This document shows positions 16,921 to 25,889 of a DNA stretch of 64,000 nucleotides, one piece after another; position 1 is the stretch's first letter; each line of letters begins with the position of its first letter. The stretch is from Blastococcus aurantiacus (GTDB lineage: Bacteria > Actinomycetota > Actinomycetes > Mycobacteriales > Geodermatophilaceae), in NCBI RefSeq assembly GCF_900102425.1, contig NZ_FNBT01000003.1, forward strand, positions 248,001-312,000. Reading direction: 5' to 3'. Position numbers and translations under genes: made by a program. Under the pieces are notes generated by a model. The model did no database searches and was not told the origin of the DNA. It saw only the letters and a list, made by a program, of their open reading frames with translations.

Positions 16921-18204
16921 GTGAGAGACGTCTGGTCCGCGCCGCACCACCCTGCTCCGGTCGACGCCGTCGCGCCCCTGCCGGGGTCCAAGTCGCTGAC
17001 CGCCCGGGCTCTGGTGCTGGCCGCCCTGTCCGACGGCCCGAGCCGGCTGGTGCGCCCCCTGCGGGCCCGCGACACCGACCTCATGGCCGGTGCGCTGCGC
17101 GCCCTCGGGGTCGGCATCGAGGACGTCGAGGGCGGCGACTGGCTGGTCGCACCCGGAGCGCTCCGCGGGCCGGTCACGGTCGACGCCGGGCTGGCCGGCA
17201 CGGTGCTGCGCTTCCTGCCTCCGTTGGCCGCCCTCGCCGACGGCCCGGTGACCGTGGACGGCGACCCGCGGCTGCACGACCGCCCTAACGCCGGCCTGAT
17301 CGACGGCCTGCGCGGCCTGGGCGTCCGGGTCGACGACGGTGGGCGCGGCCGGGCGCCGTTCACCGTGCACGGCACCGGCGCGGTCCGCGGCGGAGCCGTC
17401 GAGGTGGACGCCAGCGAGTCCTCGCAGATCGTCTCCGGGCTGCTGCTGGCCGCCGCCCGGTTCGACGAGGGCATCGACCTGACCGTCGCCGGCGGGCTCC
17501 CGTCGCTGCCGCACGTCGACATGACCGTCACGACCCTGCGCGAGCACGGCGTGCAGGTGACCGCGACCGACCGCGGCTGGCAGGTGGCGCCCGGTCCCAT
17601 CGCCGCGCTCGACCGTGTCCTGGAGCCCGACCTCTCCAACGCCGCCCCCTTCCTGGCCGCCGCACTGGTGACCGGCGGGCGCGTGACCGTGCCGGACTGG
17701 CCCGAGCTCACCACCCAGCCCGGGGCGCAGCTGCAACGGCTCCTCGGCCTGATGGGCGCGGACGTCGAGCGCACCCCGGAAGGGCTGCAGGTCACCGGCA
17801 CGGGCTCGATCTCGCCGCTCGTCGAGGACCTCGGCGAGGTCAGCGAGCTGGCGCCGGTGCTGGCCGCTCTCGCCGCCCTGGCGGACGGCCCGTCGCGGTT
17901 CACCGGGATCGCACACATGCGCGGGCACGAGACCGACCGACTCCAGGCGCTCGACGAGGTGCTCACCGCGGTCGGTGCCCGCGTGCGGCAGCTCCCCGAC
18001 GGGCTGGAGGTCGAGCCCGGTCCCCGCCGGCCGGCGCTGCTGGACTCCTACGCCGACCACCGCATGGTCATGGCCGCCGCCGTCCTCGGGTTGGCGATCG
18101 ACGGCGTGGAGGTGGCCGACCCCGGGGCGGTCACCAAGACCCTGCCCGACTTCCGCGAGCGGTGGGCCCGCCTGCTCGGCGATCCGGTCGGAGCGACCCG
18201 CTGA
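16921..18204 (+). CDS. aroA: 3-phosphoshikimate 1-carboxyvinyltransferase (EPSP synthase)
   Basis: A 427-aa EPSP synthase, sixth step of the shikimate pathway. The N-terminal motif LPGSKSLTARALVLAAL holds the shikimate-3-phosphate-binding Lys and Ser. Other conserved blocks are GLAGTVLRFLPPLA, DASESSQIVSGLL, LEPDLSNAAPFLAAAL and YADHRMVMAAAV. The GTG has a -10-like CAGACT 6 nt upstream. The RsgA-type gene follows 26 bp after the stop, the same order as Rv3227-Rv3228. Confidence 0.95.
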   Translation: MRDVWSAPHHPAPVDAVAPLPGSKSLTARALVLAALSDGPSRLVRPLRARDTDLMAGALRALGVGIEDVEGGDWLVAPGALRGPVTVDAGLAGTVLRFLPPLAALADGPVTVDGDPRLHDRPNAGLIDGLRGLGVRVDDGGRGRAPFTVHGTGAVRGGAVEVDASESSQIVSGLLLAAARFDEGIDLTVAGGLPSLPHVDMTVTTLREHGVQVTATDRGWQVAPGPIAALDRVLEPDLSNAAPFLAAALVTGGRVTVPDWPELTTQPGAQLQRLLGLMGADVERTPEGLQVTGTGSISPLVEDLGEVSELAPVLAALAALADGPSRFTGIAHMRGHETDRLQALDEVLTAVGARVRQLPDGLEVEPGPRRPALLDSYADHRMVMAAAVLGLAIDGVEVADPGAVTKTLPDFRERWARLLGDPVGATR

Positions 18205-18230
18205 GCGCCCATCAGCGCGACGCCCGGCGG

Positions 18231-19220
18231 ATGGACGAGGACGACGTCCGCGTCCGTCCCGGCCGACGGGGGTCCCGCCCACGCACCCGCATCCGCCCCG
18301 CACACGAGGACGCCGTCCCCGGACTGGTCATCGCCGTCGACCGCGGCCGGATGACCGTGCGGGTGGAGGGCGCCGAAGGCCCCGTCGACGTCACCACGAT
18401 GCGGGCACGGGAGCTCGGCAAGCACGGCGTCGTCGTCGGTGACCGCGTCCGGGTGGTCGGCGACACCAGCGGCCGCACCGACAGCCTGGCGCGCATCGTG
18501 ACCATCCAGGAGCGGACGACGTCGCTGCGCCGCACGGCCGATGACACCGACCCCACGGAGCGGGTCGTCGTCGCCAACGCCGACCTGCTCGTGATCGTCA
18601 CCTCGGTGACCGACCCCGACCCCGCGCTCGGCTTCCTCGACCGGTGCCTGGTGGCCGCCTACGCCGGTGGGCTGGAGCCGCTGCTGTGCCTCACCAAGAC
18701 CGACCTCGCCTCCGCGCAGCCGTTGCTCGACCGGTACGCCGGCCTGCGCCTGGACGCGGTGCCGATGTCGCGCGAGCAGCCGCTCGACGAGCTGCTGGGC
18801 CACATCCGCGACCGGACGAGCGTCTTCGTCGGCCAGTCGGGCGTCGGCAAGTCGACGCTGGTCAACCGACTCGTCCCGGACGCGCTACGAGCCGTCGGCG
18901 ACGTCAGCAAGATCGGCAAGGGCCGGCACACGTCGTCGTCGGCGGTGCTGTTCGACCTGCCGGGTGGCGGGACGGTCATCGATACCCCTGGCATCCGGTC
19001 CTTCGGGCTGGCGCACGTCACTGCCGGCGACGTCCTCTCCTCCTTCGACGAGATGGCGGACGTCGCCGCCGACTGCCCGCCCGGCTGCGGGCACACCGCC
19101 GAGGACCCGGACTGCGCGCTGGACGCGTGGGCCGACGCCGGTCCTCCCGAGCGGCGGGACCAGCTGGCCGCGCTCCGTGTGCTGCTGGGTGCGGTCGGCC
19201 AGGTCGGCCCCGGCTACTGA
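18231..19220 (+). CDS. rsgA: RsgA-type ribosome biogenesis GTPase
   Basis: A 329-aa circularly permuted GTPase that acts in late 30S assembly. An OB-like N-terminal domain (~25-100) precedes the G motifs in permuted order: G4 TKTD (155-158), G1 GQSGVGKST (201-209), G3 DTPG (251-254). The C-terminal zinc knuckle is C282-x3-C286-x-H288-x6-C295. The N-terminal DEDDVRVRPGRRGSRPRT is the actinobacterial signature. Upstream in-frame starts would overlap aroA. Confidence 0.88.
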   Translation: MDEDDVRVRPGRRGSRPRTRIRPAHEDAVPGLVIAVDRGRMTVRVEGAEGPVDVTTMRARELGKHGVVVGDRVRVVGDTSGRTDSLARIVTIQERTTSLRRTADDTDPTERVVVANADLLVIVTSVTDPDPALGFLDRCLVAAYAGGLEPLLCLTKTDLASAQPLLDRYAGLRLDAVPMSREQPLDELLGHIRDRTSVFVGQSGVGKSTLVNRLVPDALRAVGDVSKIGKGRHTSSSAVLFDLPGGGTVIDTPGIRSFGLAHVTAGDVLSSFDEMADVAADCPPGCGHTAEDPDCALDAWADAGPPERRDQLAALRVLLGAVGQVGPGY

Positions 19221-19233
19221 CCGCTGCTGAGGT

Positions 19234-19283
19234 GAAGTTCCGCGCTCCTGGGGTGCTGCAGGACCTCACCAGCGCGGAGGTTC
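19234..19283. terminator. imperfect hairpin after rsgA
   Basis: Arms 19234-19250 and 19267-19283 pair with a few mismatches, centred on CCGCGC/GCGCGG. It is the only terminator candidate in the 163-bp gap after rsgA. An exact TTGTCCACA (DnaA-box consensus) follows at 19305-19313. Confidence 0.35.
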
Positions 19284-19383
19284 GCCCGTGGAGCGATCGG
19301 GTGGTTGTCCACAGCGGAGGTGCATGCGGGTTGCTGGCCTGCGTAGTCTCCGGCGACCGGTGATCAACACGCGGAGGGACGAC

Positions 19384-19971
19384 GTGACTCGACGGTGGGC
19401 GCTGCGCCTGTCGGTCTGCCTCGTGGCCGGAGCCGCCGCGCTGACCGGGTGCTCGGAGAAGCAGGAGGCCAACGAGAGCCTGCCGACGACGAGCAGCGCG
19501 GAGCCCAGCGAGGACGCCCTGCCGCCGCTCGGTCCTCAGGACCTGCCGATGCCGGACGAGGCCCGCACCCAGGACGCCGCCGGCGCCGAGGCCTTCGTTC
19601 GCTATTACTTCGCGCTGCTCAACAAGTCACTGACGGACATGGACCCTCAACACCTGCGCCAATTCGCCGAGGACGGTTGCGACGTCTGCGAACGCGTTGC
19701 TCGCGAGACGGAGAGCGACGCCGCCCAGGGTTATACGTACCGCGGGGGCGAGCTCACCGTTGCGGGCGAGGTTTCCGTGACCATGACAGGGCCAGCCGAG
19801 GCGCAGTCAGCCTTCATCGCGGACCAAGCTCCCATGACAGTTCTGGATCGCACGGGTGTTCCGGTACCGGGCCTTGATTTCGATGGTGAAGAAGCCCTGT
19901 CATCGGGGACGATCACCGTCTGGGACCCGTCGCTGCGCTCTTGGCAGCTGACGGAGCTGACTCTCGGGTGA
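19384..19971 (+). CDS. secreted lipoprotein, DUF6318-like
   Basis: A 195-aa lipoprotein with signal peptide and lipobox LTGC (C23), then a Ser/Thr/Glu-rich linker and a globular part beginning AEAFVRYYFALLNKSL. GCDVCERV supplies a possible disulfide pair. The layout resembles DUF6318 proteins, function unknown. GGAGG lies 7 nt before the GTG. The coding sequence is visibly less GC-rich than its neighbours (for example TTATACGTAC, GATTTCGATGGTGAAG), suggesting transfer or relaxed codon use. It is coupled to the next gene. Confidence 0.65.
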   Translation: MTRRWALRLSVCLVAGAAALTGCSEKQEANESLPTTSSAEPSEDALPPLGPQDLPMPDEARTQDAAGAEAFVRYYFALLNKSLTDMDPQHLRQFAEDGCDVCERVARETESDAAQGYTYRGGELTVAGEVSVTMTGPAEAQSAFIADQAPMTVLDRTGVPVPGLDFDGEEALSSGTITVWDPSLRSWQLTELTLG

Positions 19972-19973
19972 GG

Positions 19974-20894
19974 ATGACCCGGCTGACTCTTTTTTTCGCG
20001 CTCGTCGCCTCATTACTAGGCGCACCTGCATCTTCATTGGCGGCACCGGTATCGAGCAACGAGTGTCGACGCGGGGAATGTCCCAGCGTCCAACCAGGCG
20101 TGGGCTCCTTCACAGCCGCATATCTGGAGCAGACGCCGAGCGGCGGATGGGTCGCTTCGAATGCCGCGCCTGCGGAACACCCGTTCACCTATCAGCTGTC
20201 GCATCCCTGCGTCGTCGATGACCGCGAGACCGGAGCGTGCCGAGGCAGCGACTTCTTCCAGTGCCCTGCCCCGCCTGGCCGCGTCGTCGAGGACCTGATT
20301 CCCGAACAGCGCCGGCTCGTGCTCTCAGGCGAGGGCGGCGCGACCAGGACGATCGACGGGTTCCCTCCCGGTGACGTCCCGGTTGGATCGCCTGTCGGAC
20401 CGTGGATCGGCGGCACGCGAGCCTGCATCGACATCACGGCGTTGAACCCGGCGCCCTCACCCGCGGAGGTCTTCCGCTACTTCCAGACGCTGCCGCTCCC
20501 CCAGTTGCCCACCAAGCAGCAGCCGCCGGGCAACGGACTCGTCGGGCTCCCCGTCATCTTCTTCACCGACGGCCCCACCACGCAGACCTTCACCCTCGAC
20601 ATCCGCGGTTTCACCGTCGACATCACCGCCACCGCGTCGTCCTTCACCTGGCACACCGGCGACGGCACCGACCTCATCACCACCGATCCGGGCGCCCCCT
20701 ACCCCGACCACACGATCAGCCACGACTACGCCAGCGGGACCTACACGGCTTCGCTGACCACGACCTGGACGGCCACCTTCAGCATCGACGGGGGCCTGAC
20801 CGTCCCCGTCCCCGGCAGCACCACCACCGAGGGCCCACCGGTCACCTTCGACGTCCTCCAGGCCCGGCCCGTGCTGACCAACCCGTTCGACTGA
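19974..20894 (+). CDS. secreted protein with PKD-like domain, unknown function
   Basis: A 306-aa exported protein. The signal peptide is LTLFFALVASLLGAPASSLA, cut near residue 24. The C-terminal ~110 residues include SFTWHTGDG and HDYASGTYTASLTTTW, which resemble a PKD/Ig-like fold. Four cysteines occur in the N-terminal half. The ATG lies 2 nt after the lipoprotein stop (TGAGGATG), so the pair is one operon. The first 150 bp contain a T7 run and low GC, while the 3' half returns to normal composition. Confidence 0.65.
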   Translation: MTRLTLFFALVASLLGAPASSLAAPVSSNECRRGECPSVQPGVGSFTAAYLEQTPSGGWVASNAAPAEHPFTYQLSHPCVVDDRETGACRGSDFFQCPAPPGRVVEDLIPEQRRLVLSGEGGATRTIDGFPPGDVPVGSPVGPWIGGTRACIDITALNPAPSPAEVFRYFQTLPLPQLPTKQQPPGNGLVGLPVIFFTDGPTTQTFTLDIRGFTVDITATASSFTWHTGDGTDLITTDPGAPYPDHTISHDYASGTYTASLTTTWTATFSIDGGLTVPVPGSTTTEGPPVTFDVLQARPVLTNPFD

Positions 20895-20911
20895 GTGCGG
20901 CGCCCCGCCGG

Positions 20912-21745
20912 TCACCGACGCCGTCGGGCCCGCTCGGCCCGCCGCGCGCCACGCTTCTCGAGCCAGTCGGCCAGACCGCCCCGCTCCTCCCGGCGACGCC
21001 GCACGAACAGGGCGTCGTCCATCGGCTCGTTCACCGCCTCGATGCGCAGGTCGTGCCCCTTGCCGGGACTCAGCCCGCCGATCTCCTCGGTGAGCACGCA
21101 GACGCCCGTCTGCACGTCCAGCCGCACGCGGAACGCATCGGGGTAGACCTCGAGCAGGTGCTCCGGGTGGTCCTCGAACTCGACCAGGTCCACCGCCCGG
21201 GTCCGCAGCAGCGGGCAGCACCCGCAGCGCGGCTCGTAGGTGTCCTCCGGGACGACCACGGCCTCCCACGCCGCCCGCCCCGCGTGCTCGACGGCCTCCA
21301 CTGACTCCACGCGCAGCGCCGGCGTCCGCTCACCGGTCTGGCGGTCGACGCCGTCGGCTAGCTCGGCCGGGTCGAGCATCGCCACCCAGTGGTAGCTGTC
21401 GTGCATGGGGTCGTCGTAGGTGACGAACGGGTCGTCGGGGCGCTCGGCGACGAACCCGTCCGGCCGGAGGGCCGGCGGATCCGTCTGCGACGCCCAGGCC
21501 GCCGTCCGGGTCGTTCCGCCGCCGGGACCGAGGATTCCGATCGTCGGTGCAGGCGTCCGTTCAGCGCGCAGGAGCCCGCCGTCGACGGACTCGACACGGA
21601 GCGCGTCGGGACGACGGAGCCAGGCGCGGACCGCCCCGGTCGTCCACCGGTCGCCCGGCCAGGTCACCGTGAACCGCAGCGTCGACCACCGCCAGGGCGA
21701 CGAGCGCGCGAGGGCGGCGAACGAGTCGGCGGACGGAGCGGGCAC
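20912..21745 (-). CDS. hypothetical protein, unknown function
   Basis: A 277-aa soluble protein with no signal peptide. It has a beta-rich layout with repeated Leu-Arg-Val-Glu-Ser-Val strands and a lone cysteine cluster PRCGCCPLL (~185). The C terminus is a highly basic RRERGARRAERARRRR-type tail. The overall style suggests an outer-membrane-lipoprotein-sorting-like or LolA-like fold, but I cannot establish it. CACACT lies 6 nt before the GTG. Confidence 0.5.
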   Translation of the reverse strand: MPAPSADSFAALARSSPWRWSTLRFTVTWPGDRWTTGAVRAWLRRPDALRVESVDGGLLRAERTPAPTIGILGPGGGTTRTAAWASQTDPPALRPDGFVAERPDDPFVTYDDPMHDSYHWVAMLDPAELADGVDRQTGERTPALRVESVEAVEHAGRAAWEAVVVPEDTYEPRCGCCPLLRTRAVDLVEFEDHPEHLLEVYPDAFRVRLDVQTGVCVLTEEIGGLSPGKGHDLRIEAVNEPMDDALFVRRRREERGGLADWLEKRGARRAERARRRR

Positions 21746-21819
21746 GCGAGCAGTGTGCGGACGTCAGGCGCTGGTCGTCGAGGCGATTCGGCGACCTGTC
21801 GACTCGTCGACGAGCCGAC

Positions 21820-22356
21820 TCACACCTCGACGTAGCCGCCGCTGCGCCAGTAGACGCCCGCCTCACGGGTGAGCAGGCCCTCATCGACGAGGTAGCGGCG
21901 CAGCGCCGCTACGTCGGGGTGCCAGACGGCCAGCAGCACGTTGACCTCCCGCTCCGGGTAGCGGACGCCGGGCTCGAAGACGCGGACCAGATGATCGAGC
22001 ACCACGAGCCGCTTGCTCCGGTGCGCCGGGATCGACGTCAGTCGGCCGTCGCGGACGAACGCCGACAGGACGGCGTCCTGCGCGGGGTCCTCCGACAGCG
22101 GCTCCGGCGGTGGAGCCGCCTCGGCCGCGGCCCGCGCCGCGGCCCCGAACAGCTCCGCGCGCAGCGCCAGCGCGTGCCGGTCGCGGGACACCAGGCCGGC
22201 GCGGCCGAGCCGGCGTGCGGCGAGGGCGACCTCCTTGAGCGACAGTCCGGAGGCCTCGGAGACCTCCTCGATCGTGCCTGCGCCCAGCGCGAGCGCGGCG
22301 ACGACCTTGAGCCGTGCAGGGTCGGCCAGCAGCCCGGCGATCGTCGCTGCGTCCAC
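21820..22356 (-). CDS. ArsR-like HTH regulator with DUF2087 domain
   Basis: A 178-aa protein. Residues 1-75 form a winged helix (LLADPARLKVVAALALG, then EEVSEASGLSLKEVALAARR). Residues ~110-178 match DUF2087: RLTSIPAHRSKRLVVLDHL and EREVNVLLA, ending with LVDEGLLTREAGVYWRSGG. Such proteins are probable transcription regulators of unknown target. An upstream ATG would add seven residues, but TACCGT placed 6 nt before this GTG argues for the shorter form. Confidence 0.75.
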   Translation of the reverse strand: MDAATIAGLLADPARLKVVAALALGAGTIEEVSEASGLSLKEVALAARRLGRAGLVSRDRHALALRAELFGAAARAAAEAAPPPEPLSEDPAQDAVLSAFVRDGRLTSIPAHRSKRLVVLDHLVRVFEPGVRYPEREVNVLLAVWHPDVAALRRYLVDEGLLTREAGVYWRSGGYVEV

Positions 22357-22362
22357 GTTCCG

Positions 22363-22368
22363 ACGGTA
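22363..22368 (-). promoter_or_regulatory. -10 box TACCGT, leaderless layout
   Basis: On the minus strand TACCGT lies 6 nt before the GTG at 22356. Confidence 0.5.
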
Positions 22369-22407
22369 TCGAGGCATCCACGACGCCGTCGTGGGTACCG
22401 GCCCGGC

Positions 22408-22590
22408 ATGGTCAGCCCCATCGACATCCAGAAGGCCCTGTCGGGCATGGACTACCCGGCCGGCAAGGACGACATCGTGTCGCACGCGGAGCAGCAGAAC
22501 GCCGGGGACGACGTGCTGGAGGCGCTCCGCGGGATCGAGGACCGGACCTACGAGGGACCGAGCGGGGTCAGTTCAGCGGTCTTCGACTGA
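22408..22590 (+). CDS. DUF2795 small protein
   Basis: A 60-aa protein with the DUF2795 pattern: ALSGMDYPAGKDDIVSHAEQ, then a short helix and a closing VSSAVFD. The family is widespread in actinobacteria and has no known function. TACCGG lies 6 nt before the ATG, a degenerate -10 lacking the final T. It is divergent from the DUF2087 regulator, only 51 bp away. Confidence 0.8.
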   Translation: MVSPIDIQKALSGMDYPAGKDDIVSHAEQQNAGDDVLEALRGIEDRTYEGPSGVSSAVFD

Positions 22591-22598
22591 GCCCCGAC

Positions 22599-22604
22599 TA
22601 GGTT
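22599..22604 (+). promoter_or_regulatory. -10 box TAGGTT, near-leaderless layout
   Basis: TAGGTT lies 8 nt before the hisN ATG. Confidence 0.45.
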
Positions 22605-22612
22605 CGGTGCCC

Positions 22613-23413
22613 ATGACATCGGGTCGGGGCTTCTCAGAGGACATGCGGCTGGCACACGTGCTGGCCGACCAGGCCGACTCGATCAGCATGGACCGGTTCA
22701 AGGCCCAGGATCTGACGGTCGAGACCAAGCCGGACCTGACGCCGGTGACCGACGCCGACCGGGCGATCGAGGAGCAGCTCCGCATCTCGCTGAGCCGGGC
22801 CCGCACCCGCGACGCGGTCATGGGCGAGGAGTTCGGCACGACCGGGCACGGTTCGCGCAAGTGGGTGCTGGACCCCATCGACGGCACGAAGAACTTCGTC
22901 CGCGGCGTGCCGGTCTGGGCGACGCTCATCTCCCTCATGGACGGCGACGAGGCCGTCGTCGGCCTCGTGTCGGCCCCCGCGCTGAACCGGCGATGGTGGG
23001 CGGCCAAGGACGTCGGCGCCTGGACCGGCCGCCGGCTGGAGAACGCCGTCCGCTGCACCGTCTCCGGGGTGCGGGAGCTCGGCGACGCGAGCCTGTCCTA
23101 CTCGAGCCTGTCCGGCTGGGAGGAGCGGAAGGCCCTCGACGGCTTCCTCGACCTCACCCGCTCGGTGTGGCGCACCCGCGCGTACGGCGACTTCTGGAGC
23201 TACGTGCTGCTGGCCGAGGGCGCGGTCGACATCGCCTGCGAGCCGGAGGTGTCGCTCTGGGACCTGGCCGCCTTGGACGTCATCGTGCGCGAGGCCGGCG
23301 GCCGGTTCACCGACCTGAGCGGCACCCCTGGGCCGGCAGGGGGCAGCGCGCTGGCCACCAACGGTGCCCTGCACGACGCCGCCCTGCGGCACCTGCGCCC
23401 CGCGACCCCCTAG
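22613..23413 (+). CDS. hisN: histidinol-phosphatase (inositol monophosphatase family)
   Basis: A 266-aa IMPase-fold phosphatase closely resembling mycobacterial HisN (Rv3137), which dephosphorylates L-histidinol phosphate in histidine synthesis. Metal-binding motifs are GEEFG (71-75), LDPIDGTKNF (86-95) and VSLWDLAALD near the C terminus. TKPDLTPVTDADR and NFVRGVPVWA are shared with HisN. No other his gene is nearby, as is usual for hisN in actinobacteria. Confidence 0.9.
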   Translation: MTSGRGFSEDMRLAHVLADQADSISMDRFKAQDLTVETKPDLTPVTDADRAIEEQLRISLSRARTRDAVMGEEFGTTGHGSRKWVLDPIDGTKNFVRGVPVWATLISLMDGDEAVVGLVSAPALNRRWWAAKDVGAWTGRRLENAVRCTVSGVRELGDASLSYSSLSGWEERKALDGFLDLTRSVWRTRAYGDFWSYVLLAEGAVDIACEPEVSLWDLAALDVIVREAGGRFTDLSGTPGPAGGSALATNGALHDAALRHLRPATP

Positions 23414-23431
23414 GCCGCGGGGCCGGCCGGG

Positions 23432-23620
23432 TCAGTGACCGGGACCGGTGCCCGTGCCACCCTTGCCGCCGCCCTGGAACCGACGGCGGGCGTCCTCGAT
23501 CTTCGCCTTGGTCTTCGGGTCGCTGGCCAGCTGCTGGGCCTTCTCGGTGGCCTGGCGGATGGCCTGCTTGCCCTTGGGGCTGTTCGCCAGCTGGACGACC
23601 TTGTTGAACAGCGACGCCAT
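23432..23620 (-). CDS. small conserved hypothetical protein
   Basis: A 62-aa basic, helix-rich protein starting MASLFNKVVQLANSPKGKQA and ending in a Gly-rich tail. It resembles small actinobacterial proteins of unknown function made of one amphipathic helix bundle. GGAGG lies 9 nt before the ATG. Confidence 0.65.
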   Translation of the reverse strand: MASLFNKVVQLANSPKGKQAIRQATEKAQQLASDPKTKAKIEDARRRFQGGGKGGTGTGPGH

Positions 23621-23709
23621 GTCGGCACGCCTCCCTCTTCCGTCCGCGCGGGACCGATCGGCCCCGTCTCCTGCCTCAACGGTCGCAGGATCGGCTCCGT
23701 TCCGCCGGG

Positions 23710-25101
23710 TCAGCGCCCCCCGGCCCAGCGCCGGGCGGCGTCGGCCAGCCGCGGATCCGGTCGCGGCTCCACCAGCGGTCCCGGACGGCGCTGCGGTTCG
23801 ACGTCGGCGCCCACGCCGCGGGCGGCGAGCACGGCCGCGCCGATCGCCGACGCGCTGCGCAGGCGCAGGTACCGGACGGGCCGGTCGAGGACGTCGGCCA
23901 GCACCTGCTGCACCTCCGGCGCCCGCGCGGCCCCGCCGGTCACCACGACGGGCGCGCCGTCCTCGCCGCCCAGGGACCTCGCCGCCGCGGCGACGGCGAA
24001 GGCCACCCCCTCGACCGCCGCGCGCACCAGGTGGCCGCGGGTCGTGGCCGCGGACAGCCCGGTCCAGCCGCCCCGGTCGTCGGGGCCGGCGACCCCGCCG
24101 CGCTCACCGGTGAGGAAGGGCCGGAACAGCACTCCCCCGGCACCCGGAGCGGCGTCGCGCACCGCCGTCACCAGCTCCGGCCAGCCCAGCCCGAGCACCT
24201 CGCGCACCCAGGTCCATGCCGACCCCCCGTTCTGCAGGGCCGCCATCGCGTACCAGCCGCCGGACACGTCGGCGTAGCCGTGCGTGCTGGGCTCGTCGGC
24301 CGGAGCAGGGGTCCAGCCCGGCCGCACGATCTGCGCACCGGTGCCGAGGTTGACCTGCAGACCGCCCGCGGTCCCGGCGGCGAGCAGGGCCAGCGGCGTG
24401 TCCGCGCCGCCGACCACCACCGGCACCTCGGCGCCACCGATCGACGTCGTCCCCGTCACCTCCGCGCTCCCCCGCACGACCGGCAGCAGCTCCGCCGGCA
24501 CCCCCGCCGCACCGGTGGCCGCCGGGGACCAGCCGTCGGCGACGACGTCCCACAGCAGCGTCGCCGAGGCGTCGCTGCGGTCGGTGACCGCCACGTCGGC
24601 CCCCGGCACCAGCGCGACCCGCAACGCGTCCTTGGGCAGGAGCACCGCGGCCGCCCGCGCGACCGCCGCCGGCTCGTGGGCGGCGAGCCAGGCCAGCAGC
24701 GGTCCGGTCATGCCGGCCACCAGCGGGTTCGCCAGCGCGGCGCGGTCGGCGGGGGCCAGCCGCCGCCAGCGCGCCAGCTCGCCGATGGCACGGCCGTCGG
24801 GCCAGAGCAGCGCGGGCCGCACCGGCCGGCCCCCGTCGTCGACCAGCACCGCGCCGTGCATCTGCCCCGACAACCCCAGCGCCCGGACGGTCCGTCCGCC
24901 CAGCCCCGCGACCAGCTCGGCGACGGCGGCGTCGAAGGCCGTCCGCCACACGCGGACGTCGATCTCGGCCCGGCCCGGCGCCGGTCGGTCGTAGGCGTAG
25001 TCCCGTTCCGCCTCGACCACCACGTCCCCGGCGTCGTCGAGGGCCACCACCTTCAGCCCGCTGGTGCCGAGGTCGGCGCCGAGGAACACCGCACCGGTCA
25101 C
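23710..25101 (-). CDS. xylB: xylulokinase-like FGGY carbohydrate kinase
   Basis: A 463-aa FGGY-family kinase. The N-terminal phosphate loop is GADLGTSGLKVVALD, the sugar-binding block LSGQMHGAVLVD is typical of xylulokinases, and the C-terminal ATP site includes VVTGGAARAPEVQQVLAD. Members phosphorylate D-xylulose or a similar ketose. Its GTG overlaps the hydrolase stop (GTGA). With the hydrolase and aldo/keto reductase it forms a tight three-gene operon without a transporter or isomerase, so the true sugar is open. Confidence 0.85.
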   Translation of the reverse strand: MTGAVFLGADLGTSGLKVVALDDAGDVVVEAERDYAYDRPAPGRAEIDVRVWRTAFDAAVAELVAGLGGRTVRALGLSGQMHGAVLVDDGGRPVRPALLWPDGRAIGELARWRRLAPADRAALANPLVAGMTGPLLAWLAAHEPAAVARAAAVLLPKDALRVALVPGADVAVTDRSDASATLLWDVVADGWSPAATGAAGVPAELLPVVRGSAEVTGTTSIGGAEVPVVVGGADTPLALLAAGTAGGLQVNLGTGAQIVRPGWTPAPADEPSTHGYADVSGGWYAMAALQNGGSAWTWVREVLGLGWPELVTAVRDAAPGAGGVLFRPFLTGERGGVAGPDDRGGWTGLSAATTRGHLVRAAVEGVAFAVAAAARSLGGEDGAPVVVTGGAARAPEVQQVLADVLDRPVRYLRLRSASAIGAAVLAARGVGADVEPQRRPGPLVEPRPDPRLADAARRWAGGR

Positions 25102-25889
25102 GAGCCGCCGTCGTCCCCCAGGAAGCCGACCAGCGCAGCGACGAACTCCGGGGTGCGCACGGCGCCCAGGTGGTCGCCGGGCACCGTGACCAGCCGAGCT
25201 CCGGAGATCGCGTCGGCGAGCACCTGGGGCCGGACGGCGAGCGGATCGGCGTCACCGGCGACGACGAGCGTCGGCGCCGCGATGTCCGCCAGCGGCAGCG
25301 GCTCCGTGTTGATCGCGCGGACGTGGGCGGCCAGCGCCAGCCGGTCGGCGCCCGTGCTGTCGGCGAAGGCCCGGAAGGCGGCCGCCGTCGGGTCGGGGAT
25401 CGAGGCCGGGTCGTCGGTCTCGAGCGCGGAGACGAGGGCGGTGCTGCGGACGGCCCGGGTGTCCAGGCCGCCCCGCTCCACCACGCCGGCCCCGATGCCG
25501 CCGACCACCAGCCGGCGCACCCGCTGGTCGGTGCCGGCCAGCACCAGCGAGACGATCCCGCCCATCGAGTACCCGGCGAGATCGAACCGGTCCAGGTCCA
25601 GGGCGTCGGCGACCTCCGCCAGGTCGGTGGCCATCGCGCGCTCCCCGTAGCGCTCGGGCTCGTGCGGCTTGTCGGAGGCGCCGTGCCCGCGGGCGTCGAC
25701 GGCCACCACCTCGCGGCCGTCGGCCAGCAGCGCCGCGACGACGCCGCTGGCCTGCCAGTTGCGGATGCTGTCGGCCGCGAACCCGTGCTGCAGGACCACC
25801 ACCGGCCTCTCCCCCGGCGCGCCCCAGCGGTGCACCGCCACCTCGACGCCGTCCCGGCCGCGCACGCGGCTGGACACCGGCGCCGTCAC
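25098..25889 (-). CDS. alpha/beta hydrolase
   Basis: A 263-aa alpha/beta hydrolase. The oxyanion region is LQHGFA (~34-39), the nucleophile elbow GYSMGG, the acid lies in VVAGDADPL, and the histidine in PGDHLGAV. It resembles 3-oxoadipate enol-lactonase and other small esterases. Overlaps of 4 bp with both operon neighbours imply translational coupling. A lactonase step before the sugar kinase is possible but unproven. Confidence 0.8.
   Translation of the reverse strand: MTAPVSSRVRGRDGVEVAVHRWGAPGERPVVVLQHGFAADSIRNWQASGVVAALLADGREVVAVDARGHGASDKPHEPERYGERAMATDLAEVADALDLDRFDLAGYSMGGIVSLVLAGTDQRVRRLVVGGIGAGVVERGGLDTRAVRSTALVSALETDDPASIPDPTAAAFRAFADSTGADRLALAAHVRAINTEPLPLADIAAPTLVVAGDADPLAVRPQVLADAISGARLVTVPGDHLGAVRTPEFVAALVGFLGDDGGS

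Noticed and set aside
15391..18303. 970-codon minus-strand ORF opposite gabD and aroA
   Set aside because: Both opposite genes carry full active-site motifs; this frame has none.
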